Origin: Bacteroidaceae bacterium
GTDB lineage: Bacteria > Bacteroidota > Bacteroidia > Bacteroidales > Bacteroidaceae
Direction: 5' to 3'
Assembly (NCBI GenBank): GCA_900752815.1
Contig: CAADWS010000038.1
Location: 1 to 5,107 of the forward strand
DNA length: 5,107 nt
Shown: in pieces, positions 1 to 5,107 of the stretch
Numbering within the stretch: the first letter of the stretch is position 1
Layout: each line of letters starts with the position of its first letter
Notes under the pieces: model-generated
The model's database searches: none
Told to the model about the DNA's origin: nothing
Seen by the model: only the letters and a program-made list of their open reading frames with translations
Translations under genes and position numbers: made by a program

Positions 1-15
1 ACGGTTTCACAATCC

Positions 16-84
16 TACTGACAGAAAATCCTAAAGTACTGATAGAAATTTCTGTCAGTACTTTAGTTTTTACGAAAGTACTGA
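16..84. repeat. Cluster of AGTACT/TACTGACAGAAA direct and inverted repeats
   Basis: A 12-base unit TACTGACAGAAA at 16-27 recurs with one change at 37-48 (TACTGATAGAAA) and as an exact inverted copy at 49-60. A shorter copy, AAAGTACTGA, lies at 33-42 and 75-84 and inverted at 55-64. The cores start at about 14, 35, 57 and 77, so they are spaced 20-22 bases apart, close to two helical turns. The inverted copy can pair with any of the three direct copies, so the possible hairpins exclude one another. This could be a terminator that grew by duplication, an operator with phased sites, or a small dispersed repeat. The sequence alone does not decide between these. Confidence 0.7.
31..71 (+). terminator. 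Probable intrinsic terminator of a gene left of the window
   Basis: Bases 31-48 and 49-66 are inverted copies of each other with one mismatch (T43 opposite G54), which is a tolerated U-G pair in RNA. Folded with a 4-nt AATT loop this gives a 16-bp stem. It is followed directly by five T residues (67-71), the usual layout of a rho-independent terminator on the plus strand. On the minus strand the stem is followed by GATTTTC, so some bidirectional activity is possible. The gene it would serve is outside the window. The neighbouring copy at 16-27 can compete for the 49-60 arm. Confidence 0.6.
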
Positions 85-180
85 GTGTTTTTGCGGTGAA
101 AAAGTCAGTGTGTTTAGGCTCTTTGTAGTAGTTATACCGGACGTAGAATAGCAGTTTCCTGTTGATTTATTGCATCAGTG

Positions 181-212
181 TTTGTGCATCCTTCTTTCTT
201 GTTGTAATTTTG
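181..212 (+). promoter_or_regulatory. Bacteroidetes-type promoter for the histidine phosphatase gene
   Basis: TTTG at 181-184 (-33 element) is followed after 20 nt by TAATTTTG at 205-212, an exact match to the Bacteroidetes -7 consensus TAnnTTTG. Transcription would start near 217-219, giving a leader of about 35 nt to the ATG at 252. This placement argues against the upstream in-frame TTG at 162, which would lie before the transcript start. Confidence 0.7.
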
Positions 213-251
213 TTCCGAGACAATTTTTCTCCTTTTACCAGTTTTTCCTTA

Positions 252-845
252 ATGAATATGATGCACCTTTATTTGACCCGGCATGGCGAAACCATAGAAA
301 ATGTAACAGGTATTCTGCAAGGGCATCTGCCTGGAACTCTCACTGAGAACGGTCGCCGGCAGGCCAGGAATCTTGAAAGCGAATTAGCAAGTAAACTGAA
401 GCCGGATTTTCTTTATTGCAGTGATTTGGGCAGAGCTGTGGAAACAGCCCGTCTGTTGAATGCAGACTGGCAGTTACCGCTTTTCCAGTCTGCACTATTG
501 CGCGAACGCGATTGGGGAGAACTGACGGGACTGCCGATTTCGCAAATACCGGCCGGACCGTTTCCCGAATCGGTCGAAACCATAGATGCCATGCTACGTC
601 GTGCCGGGCTTTTCCTGCGACAACTGTGTTCCACCATTGGATTGGACAATCAGAAGGTGGTTGTCGTTTCGCACGGACTCTTTTGCCGTTGTCTGCAATC
701 CGTAACGGAAGGAGTACCGTTTCGTGATGTTCCGCGTTTTCTGAATGCAGAGGTCAGGCACGTGGTATTTTCCAGACCGTTTTCTGCCCAGTCCTCAGCT
801 AAAGATGATGTGGAGGAAAGTTCACTTGCCGGAAGTGAAAGTTAG
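252..845 (+). CDS. Histidine phosphatase (phosphoglycerate mutase-like) family protein
   Basis: This is a cytosolic-type histidine phosphatase of 197 residues, about the usual size of single-domain members. The catalytic LTRHGET motif is at residues 8-14, with the phosphorylated histidine at H11. It is followed by the family motif SDLGRAVETA (57-66, R61 binds phosphate), a probable acid/base glutamate in LLRERDWGELTG (E85), and the second catalytic histidine in VVVVSHG (H141). The last 20 or so residues are polar and probably disordered. The frame is open back to a TTG at 162, but a good promoter at 181-212 lies inside that extension, so ATG 252 is preferred. ATGs at 258 and 261 are also possible, and the one at 261 gives the most family-typical N-terminus (MHLYLTRHGET). 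The substrate cannot be read from the sequence. Alpha-ribazole-phosphate phosphatases (CobC) and broad-specificity phosphatases look alike, and no cobalamin genes are nearby. It is likely a single-gene unit. Confidence 0.9.
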   Translation: MNMMHLYLTRHGETIENVTGILQGHLPGTLTENGRRQARNLESELASKLKPDFLYCSDLGRAVETARLLNADWQLPLFQSALLRERDWGELTGLPISQIPAGPFPESVETIDAMLRRAGLFLRQLCSTIGLDNQKVVVVSHGLFCRCLQSVTEGVPFRDVPRFLNAEVRHVVFSRPFSAQSSAKDDVEESSLAGSES

Positions 846-872
846 CCGGAATCTTATATGTTTTTGGTATGA

Positions 873-989
873 GCACAGGGTGAGAGAGATGTGCCGTGCG
901 TAACCTCGCAGGTGCCCTTCTTTTTCTCATTTTATACGTTTTTGTGCAATAAATCTGTAATTTTTCGCACATTTATTTTGATAGTGTGC
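873..989. promoter_or_regulatory. Repeated TGTGC/GCACA pentamers forming two dyads
   Basis: The intergenic region holds GCACA at 873-877 and 967-971, and TGTGC at 890-894, 943-947 and 985-989. Two pairs form dyads: GCACA-N12-TGTGC (873-894) and GCACA-N13-TGTGC (967-989). The second dyad is centred on the -33 element (977-980) of the downstream promoter, where a bound protein would affect transcription. Neither dyad has a T run after it, so terminators are unlikely. The operator reading is inference only. The rest of 846-1035 is AT-rich and shows no gene. Confidence 0.35.
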
Positions 990-1007
990 ATATATGTTGT
1001 ATTTTTG
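977..1007 (+). promoter_or_regulatory. Bacteroidetes-type promoter for the FadL-like gene
   Basis: TTTG at 977-980 and TATTTTTG at 1000-1007 are separated by 19 nt. This matches the consensus TTTG-N19-21-TAnnTTTG used by the Bacteroidetes primary sigma factor. Transcription would start near 1012-1014, about 23 nt before the ATG at 1036. The leader is A/T-rich (TAAATATTAAGATA before the ATG) with no clear Shine-Dalgarno sequence, as is usual in this group. Confidence 0.8.
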
Positions 1008-1035
1008 CCGCCGTTTTTAACTAAATATTAAGATA

Positions 1036-2655
1036 ATGAAAAAAATTTTAGTTTCCGCGGCAGGTATTTTGTTTTTTGGTTCAACCTTTGCCGGCGGATA
1101 CCTGACAAACACCAACCAGAATGTAGCGTTTCTCCGCAATCCGGCACAGTTGGCAGCCTTTGATTTGGGCGCGGCATACAGTAATCCTGCCGGTCTTGCC
1201 TGGTTGGGCAACGGATGGCACTTCGGTTTTAACTGGCAGAATGCAGCGCAGACACGTAGTATCCGCTCCACTTTTGCACCTTTTGCTTATAACCTTGATT
1301 ATCCCAATCAGGAAACCCGGACATTCAAAGGCGAAGCTACGGCTCCCATAGTGCCTTCCTTTGATGTTGCTTATCAAAAGGAGAAATGGACGGTTTCACT
1401 TCATTTCGGTATCACCGGAGGTGGCGGAAAAGTAACGTTCAACAATGGTCTTCCTATGTTTGAATCGCAGATAGCTTATGCTAATGTAGCTGCAGGACAG
1501 GCTGCGGCAGGTGTCAATTCACTTGGGCAGATGTTGCGTCCTTTTGAAGGGGCATTGGCTGGTATGGGCATCGCTCTTCCATCGGCCAAGGCCTCAAAGG
1601 GTTACACCTTGGAGACGTATATGAGCGGACGTCAATATATTTATGGTGTGCAAGCAGGTCTGACCTATAAGATTTTTGACAATCTTGGTGACATGAAGCA
1701 GGGACTTTCAGCATTTGTGGGTGCGCGTATGAATTTTGCCAGCAATGCCTATGAAGGCTATCTTCGCAATACCAGTGCCACTATGCCTGAAGGTAATCAG
1801 ATTTCGCTGTCGCAGTATATGAATGACGTGGCCAAAAGCAGTAGCGATGCCGCTGCCACAGCAACGACCATAGCACAGCATCTGCCGGCTGTAGGTCCAG
1901 GCTTAGGGCTCAATGAGGCGCAGATTGCTGCCTATGTGGCACAACTGAATGGTGCCGCAAAGCAGTTGGGTGATGCTTCCAATGCTTTGAGTGCCAGTGC
2001 TACGCGTCTGGACAGAGACATCGAACTGGATTGTACACAGAGTGGTTGGGGTATCGCGCCCATCATTGGTGTGGACTATCGCATAGGGGAGATGAATTTC
2101 GGCATGCGCTATGAGTTCAATACGGCCATGAACATCGAGAATAAGACACGCGTCAATACGACCGGTAGCAAGGAGTTTGCTGATGGTGTGAATACGCCTA
2201 ATGATATTCCTTCCATTTTGGCCATAGGAGCACAATATGGCATTAATACCAAGTTCCGCGTAATGGCGGGTTGGAACTGCTACTTCGACAAAAATGCAGG
2301 TATGTCGGGAGGAAAGGAAAAATACTTGGACCGCAATACGCACGAGATTACGGCTGGTATTGAGTACGACGTGTTGGATCGGTTGACAGTCAGTGGTGGT
2401 TTCCAGAATACTGATTACGGAACAAACGACGATTTTCAGAGTGATTTGAGTTTTCATTGTGATTCCTATTCCTTGGGATTTGGCGTACGTGTCAAAGTCA
2501 ATAAGAAAGTTGACGTAGATGCTGCTTATTTCTGGACCAACTATAAGGACTACACGAAGGAATCAAGCAACTATAATAATACCGGTTTGCCGGGCAAGGA
2601 TGTTTACAGCCGTACGAACCGTGTGTTTGGACTTGGAGTGACTTATCGTTTGTAA
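1036..2655 (+). CDS. OmpP1/FadL-like outer-membrane beta-barrel transport protein
   Basis: This is a 539-residue exported protein. Residues 1-19 form a signal peptide (KK, hydrophobic core, probable cleavage after TFA). The mature start carries the FadL-type segment with NPA at 35-37 and again in YSNPAGLAWL (48-57). Alternating hydrophobic and aromatic strands follow, including WTVSLHFGITG, QYIYGVQAGLTYKI, MNFGMRYEFNT and the FadL-like DIPSILAIGAQYG (390-402). The chain ends in a barrel-type strand, VFGLGVTYRL. FadL proteins let hydrophobic compounds such as long-chain fatty acids cross the outer membrane, but the substrate of Bacteroidales members is not established here. It is longer than E. 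coli FadL, mainly because of two non-strand segments, about 142-190 and 250-330. The second is Ala-rich and helical in character. The mature protein has three cysteines (333, 415, 475). The gene has its own promoter and a strong terminator, so it is probably monocistronic. Confidence 0.85.
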   Translation: MKKILVSAAGILFFGSTFAGGYLTNTNQNVAFLRNPAQLAAFDLGAAYSNPAGLAWLGNGWHFGFNWQNAAQTRSIRSTFAPFAYNLDYPNQETRTFKGEATAPIVPSFDVAYQKEKWTVSLHFGITGGGGKVTFNNGLPMFESQIAYANVAAGQAAAGVNSLGQMLRPFEGALAGMGIALPSAKASKGYTLETYMSGRQYIYGVQAGLTYKIFDNLGDMKQGLSAFVGARMNFASNAYEGYLRNTSATMPEGNQISLSQYMNDVAKSSSDAAATATTIAQHLPAVGPGLGLNEAQIAAYVAQLNGAAKQLGDASNALSASATRLDRDIELDCTQSGWGIAPIIGVDYRIGEMNFGMRYEFNTAMNIENKTRVNTTGSKEFADGVNTPNDIPSILAIGAQYGINTKFRVMAGWNCYFDKNAGMSGGKEKYLDRNTHEITAGIEYDVLDRLTVSGGFQNTDYGTNDDFQSDLSFHCDSYSLGFGVRVKVNKKVDVDAAYFWTNYKDYTKESSNYNNTGLPGKDVYSRTNRVFGLGVTYRL

Positions 2656-2889
2656 TATAGACGAAATCCCTTTGTTTCTAAGGGCCATAAATAGAGGAAA
2701 CGGAAAAAGCATCGATGATGCTTTTTCCGTTTCCTGTTTTTTCTTGTCTGGTTTTACCACGAGAACTTGTGCAGAGAGCTCTGTGAATCTCAGTGAAGGT
2801 TGAGTTAGAGGAACTGCCTGCCTTTTTTATTTTTCTTTTGGTCAGTTTGTCCTGTTCAACAGTTTGGAGGGGGACTGTCCATGTCCTTT
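2656..2889. other. Convergent intergenic region
   Basis: This 234-nt gap separates two convergent genes. Besides the strong terminator it holds a small hairpin, CCCTT/AAGGG, at 2668-2672 and 2680-2684. From 2743 to 2889 there are only short self-complementary stretches: AGAGCTCT at 2775-2782 and ACAGT/ACTGT at 2859-2863 and 2874-2878. No clear U-rich terminator for the minus-strand gene was found close to its stop codon. I see no credible small gene here. Confidence 0.6.
2695..2742 (+). terminator. Strong intrinsic terminator after the FadL-like gene
   Basis: Bases 2695-2713 and 2717-2735 form a perfect 19-bp inverted repeat with a 3-nt loop (GAT). It is followed by G and then six T residues (2737-2742). 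It starts 40 nt after the stop codon of the outer-membrane protein gene. On the minus strand the stem is followed by CTCTATTTAT, a weak U tract, so it may only partly stop transcripts coming from the convergent hexosaminidase gene. Confidence 0.9.
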
Positions 2890-4908
2890 TTATTCGATTT
2901 CCACTTCGTCGGCGAAAATCCAGCCACGCAACTGGCCTGTCTGTGCCTGTATGCGGATGTAGCGGGCGCGGGTTTTTCCTTTCCAGGCCCATTCGGACGT
3001 TTCATATAGCGGCAGTTTCTCCACGTTATGCTTTTTGCTGTATATTTCCTGATATTGTTTCCCGTCGGTGGAAACGGATATACGGTATTGCCCGGGATAG
3101 AAAATGTCCGGTCCGCTGTTTTGCATGAATTCGGTACTGATTCGGCGGACACGTTCCACCTTGCCCAGGTCGATGGTAATGTCGAAAGGCTCTTGCCCGA
3201 TGAAACCTTGCCAGCGTCCGTCTCCATGGCTCCATCCTCCCTTCGTTCCGTCGGTCAGTGTGGCTTCCTTTTGGGCCGGGTAGTAGGGGTTGAAGGGCTT
3301 GTTGTAAGTGACTTTTGCTCCTACAGCCAAATGGCGGACGGGCTGAAGCGACTGCGGTCGGTCACCTATTTCCTTGTGCAAATCAAAGGCATTTACACCT
3401 TTTTCGCGCAGGCGGTCGGTCTCGGCAACGGCCCGCTGGCGGAAACTTTTGTAATTTTTGTCCGCAGTTCCGTTCCATCCGATTTCGGCCAGGGCCAGGA
3501 CGCGGGGATACAGCATATATTCTGCATGTGCTTCCGTGGGGACATATTCGGTCCACAGGTTTCCCTGTATACCTTTGATGTGTTTCTTCTCTTCGTCGGT
3601 CATGCCTTCACCGGGCACGTAGCTGTACACCCGTTCCAGGGTCAGGAAGCCGCCGATGGCTTCGGGTTGCGTGTGCGGTGCATCCTGATAGGAGTCGAGA
3701 TAGCAGTAAGCACCGGGGCTGAGTATGACGTCATATCCCAGGCGGGCAGCCTGAGCTGCGTTTTTCACGTCGCGCCACACCATGACCGTAGTGCCTTCGG
3801 CCAGATTCCGGTCGATGATTTCATCCCAGCCCAGCAGACGTCTGCCGTGTGCCTGCAAAAAGTGCCCCATGTGACGGATGAGGTGGGTTTGCAGTCCGTT
3901 GACGTCGGCAATACCTTCTTCCTTCATTTTTTGCTGGCAACGTGGACAGTCGGGCCAGGAAGCCTTTCCGGCTTCATCGCCGCCTACGTGTATGTAGGGA
4001 GAAGGGAATATTTCCATGACTTCACGCAGCACGTTTTCCAGAAAATCATAGGTTGCCACGCTGCCGGGGCAGAAATCAGCCTGTTTGTAGGGCTCGTGCG
4101 TACATGAGAGTTCGGGATAGGCCGTAAGCACCTCTTCCGAGTGGGCGGGCATTTCTATTTCAGGAATGAGGGTGATGCCCCGTTCGCTGGCATAGGCTAC
4201 GAGCTCCCGCAGTTCCTCCTGTGTGTAGTAACCTCCATAGGCCCCTTCACTGCCTTGCTCTACGTAGCGGCGGTCGCTGTTCCACCAGTCCTTCCACTTG
4301 GCGGGACTGCGCCAGGCTGCCAGGCGGGTCAGGCGCGGATACCGTTTGATTTCTATCCGCCATCCCGCAGCGTCGGTCAGGTGCAGATGCAAGCGGTTGA
4401 TTTTGTAGGAAGACAGCAGGTCAATGTGTTTTTTCAGGAAACTGACGGGAAAGAAATGGCGGGAAACATCGAGCATGACGCCGCGCCATTCGTAGGCCGG
4501 TGCATCTTCAATCAGCGCGCAGGGAGTCTTACCGTTTTTTTCCAGTTGTTGCAGAGTGGTATGGGCGTAGAGGAATCCGTTGGTCTCGCGGGCCGCGATG
4601 ACGATGGTGTCGGGACTGATGCGCAGACGGTAGCTTTCGGCCGGTGCGTCAGCCGGAAGGGTTTGAAAAAGAATGCGTCGTCGGGTTTCTTTCTCTTTTG
4701 TTGTGAATAAAGGCTGCCTTTTTCTGTATTTCTCAGCAAAGGATGATGCCATAGGCGTACTTGTTTGTACCACGTAAGGCTTTGACCATTCGAAACAACC
4801 TTTTCCCCATTCCATCTTTTGAGGAAGGGGAATTAAGTCCTGCGCCTGAACTGGTCGTGTGCTCAGGACAACGGATAGTGCTGCGGGAAGTAGTGTCTTG
4901 AAAATCAT
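2890..4908 (-). CDS. Secreted GH20 beta-N-acetylhexosaminidase with C-terminal discoidin-like domain
   Basis: This is a 672-residue exo-hexosaminidase that should remove terminal beta-linked GlcNAc or GalNAc from glycans such as host N-glycans or mucin chains. Residues 1-22 are a signal peptide (cleavage after VQA, no lipobox), so a periplasmic or surface site is likely. Residues 23-135 fit the GH20b N-terminal domain. The catalytic barrel spans about 138-480, with RGVMLDVSRHFFPV (142-155), HLHLTDAAGWRIEIK (174-188), the catalytic pair HVGGDEAG (D311 and E312), WDE (361-363) and GNLWTEY (449-455). In this mechanism the aspartate orients the substrate N-acetyl group, which acts as nucleophile, and the glutamate is the acid/base. 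Residues 525-672 resemble an F5/8 type C (CBM32-like) sugar-binding domain. The frame stays open upstream to a TTG at 5016, but that start would lie before the predicted transcript start and would bury the signal peptide, so ATG 4908 is chosen. No SusC/D or other glycan genes are adjacent in this window. The gene is visibly more GC-rich than its neighbours. Confidence 0.93.
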   Translation of the reverse strand: MIFKTLLPAALSVVLSTRPVQAQDLIPLPQKMEWGKGCFEWSKPYVVQTSTPMASSFAEKYRKRQPLFTTKEKETRRRILFQTLPADAPAESYRLRISPDTIVIAARETNGFLYAHTTLQQLEKNGKTPCALIEDAPAYEWRGVMLDVSRHFFPVSFLKKHIDLLSSYKINRLHLHLTDAAGWRIEIKRYPRLTRLAAWRSPAKWKDWWNSDRRYVEQGSEGAYGGYYTQEELRELVAYASERGITLIPEIEMPAHSEEVLTAYPELSCTHEPYKQADFCPGSVATYDFLENVLREVMEIFPSPYIHVGGDEAGKASWPDCPRCQQKMKEEGIADVNGLQTHLIRHMGHFLQAHGRRLLGWDEIIDRNLAEGTTVMVWRDVKNAAQAARLGYDVILSPGAYCYLDSYQDAPHTQPEAIGGFLTLERVYSYVPGEGMTDEEKKHIKGIQGNLWTEYVPTEAHAEYMLYPRVLALAEIGWNGTADKNYKSFRQRAVAETDRLREKGVNAFDLHKEIGDRPQSLQPVRHLAVGAKVTYNKPFNPYYPAQKEATLTDGTKGGWSHGDGRWQGFIGQEPFDITIDLGKVERVRRISTEFMQNSGPDIFYPGQYRISVSTDGKQYQEIYSKKHNVEKLPLYETSEWAWKGKTRARYIRIQAQTGQLRGWIFADEVEIE

Positions 4909-4924
4909 GTTTTTCTTGTGAAAT

Positions 4925-4998
4925 CTGTTCACGCGTATTGCCGGATGGTGACTGGAGATGTCCCGAATGTCTGTCGGGGCGGGCGAAACCGTGAACAG
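4925..4998 (-). promoter_or_regulatory. Inverted repeat able to close the hexosaminidase leader
   Basis: CTGTTCACG (4925-4933) and CGTGAACAG (4990-4998) are a perfect 9-bp inverted repeat 56 nt apart. Both lie in the predicted 5' leader of the hexosaminidase mRNA. A smaller stem, CCCGA/TCGGG (4962-4966 with 4974-4978), lies inside. The arm nearest the gene ends 16 nt before the ATG, so folding could affect translation. The whole leader is about 100 nt, longer than the other two in the window. No known riboswitch class was recognised. Confidence 0.35.
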
Positions 4999-5013
4999 CA
5001 AGTTCGATATTTG

Positions 5014-5021
5014 CAAACTTA
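5014..5021 (-). promoter_or_regulatory. Bacteroidetes -7 element for the hexosaminidase gene
   Basis: On the minus strand 5021-5014 reads TAAGTTTG, an exact match to TAnnTTTG. At the expected -33 position (about 5041-5046) no TTTG is present. The best tetramer there is ACTG, so the promoter is either weak or helped by an activator. Transcription would start near 5007-5009, leaving a leader of about 100 nt. Confidence 0.5.
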
Positions 5022-5071
5022 CAGATTTTTATTGGAACGGCAGTGTCCCGAACGTTTTTTCTGTTTGGCCG

Positions 5072-5086
5072 GCCGGTGAAACCGGC
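5072..5086. other. Small GC-rich hairpin at the right edge
   Basis: GCCGGT (5072-5077) and ACCGGC (5081-5086) form a perfect 6-bp stem with a 3-nt GAA loop. It overlaps the palindrome GGCCGGCC at 5067-5074. A short TTTG follows on the plus strand and no T run follows on the minus strand, so it is at best a weak terminator. It may belong to a gene or regulatory region beyond the window. No coding sequence can be supported in 5022-5107. Confidence 0.35.
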
Positions 5087-5107
5087 TTTGTCCGCTCTCA
5101 TGGGAAG

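Noticed and set aside
16..66. Invertible-promoter inverted repeat or insertion-sequence end
   Set aside because: The two arms are next to each other, with no invertible segment between them, and no recombinase, transposase or target duplication is visible in the window.
14..85. CRISPR array
   Set aside because: The repeated units are short, degenerate and partly inverted, with no uniform spacers and no cas genes.
252..845. Assignment as cobC or gpmB
   Set aside because: The catalytic motifs are shared by the whole superfamily, and no neighbouring pathway gene supports either name.
1903..2457. A 184-codon minus-strand open frame
   Set aside because: It is antisense to the FadL-like gene, whose signal peptide, NPA motifs and barrel strands are clear. 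No promoter was seen for it.
2793..3128. A 111-codon plus-strand open frame in and beyond the convergent gap
   Set aside because: Most of it overlaps the end of the hexosaminidase gene in antisense. The translation is basic and low in family-like features, and no promoter precedes it.
3028..4107. A 359-codon plus-strand open frame
   Set aside because: It lies entirely antisense to the GH20 catalytic and C-terminal domains, which have clear motifs. Its translation resembles no family I recognise, and the open frame is explained by the GC-rich codon use of the real gene.
4141..4710. A 189-codon plus-strand open frame
   Set aside because: It is antisense to the N-terminal half of the hexosaminidase, and I saw no promoter or recognisable motif for it.
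4909..5016. N-terminal extension of the hexosaminidase from a TTG
   Set aside because: It would place 36 non-hydrophobic residues before a standard signal peptide, and it begins at or before the predicted transcript start.
4733..5101. A 122-codon minus-strand open frame beginning with ATG at 5101
   Set aside because: It runs through the promoter and leader and out of frame into the hexosaminidase start. No family motif is visible.

Overview
The window looks like chromosomal DNA from a Bacteroidales gut bacterium, most likely Bacteroides or a close relative. The main evidence is three gene starts each preceded by the Bacteroidetes sigma-ABfr type -7 element TAnnTTTG, two of them with a TTTG -33 element at the expected 19-20 nt. 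Start codons sit in A/T-rich leaders without clear Shine-Dalgarno sequences. The gene content also fits: an exported GH20 beta-N-acetylhexosaminidase with a C-terminal discoidin-like domain, and a FadL-type outer-membrane barrel. No species can be named from the sequence alone.

Layout, left to right: (1) 1-251 is non-coding. It holds a terminator-like near-palindrome inside a cluster of AGTACT-containing repeats, then a promoter at 181-212. (2) 252-845 (+) encodes a 197-residue histidine phosphatase. (3) 846-1035 is an intergenic region with five copies of the pentamer TGTGC/GCACA and a near-consensus promoter at 977-1007. (4) 1036-2655 (+) encodes a 539-residue OmpP1/FadL-like outer-membrane protein, followed by a strong intrinsic terminator with a perfect 19-bp stem (2695-2735) and a T run. 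(5) 2890-4908 (-) encodes a 672-residue secreted GH20 hexosaminidase that converges on the FadL-like gene. (6) 4909-5107 holds its leader, a -7 element at 5014-5021, and a small GC-rich hairpin near the window edge.

Each gene appears to be its own transcription unit. The phosphatase and the FadL-like gene are codirectional, but a separate promoter stands before the second one. The hexosaminidase faces them. There is no SusC/SusD pair, sulfatase, sensor or other glycosidase in view, so nothing shows that the hexosaminidase belongs to a polysaccharide utilisation locus here. I see no functional link between the three products beyond two of them being cell-envelope or exported proteins.

I did not find a convincing new biological system. 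The items most worth a second look are non-coding: the AGTACT repeat cluster with mutually exclusive hairpins at 16-84, the TGTGC dyads upstream of the FadL-like gene, and a 9-bp inverted repeat that could close most of the hexosaminidase leader.
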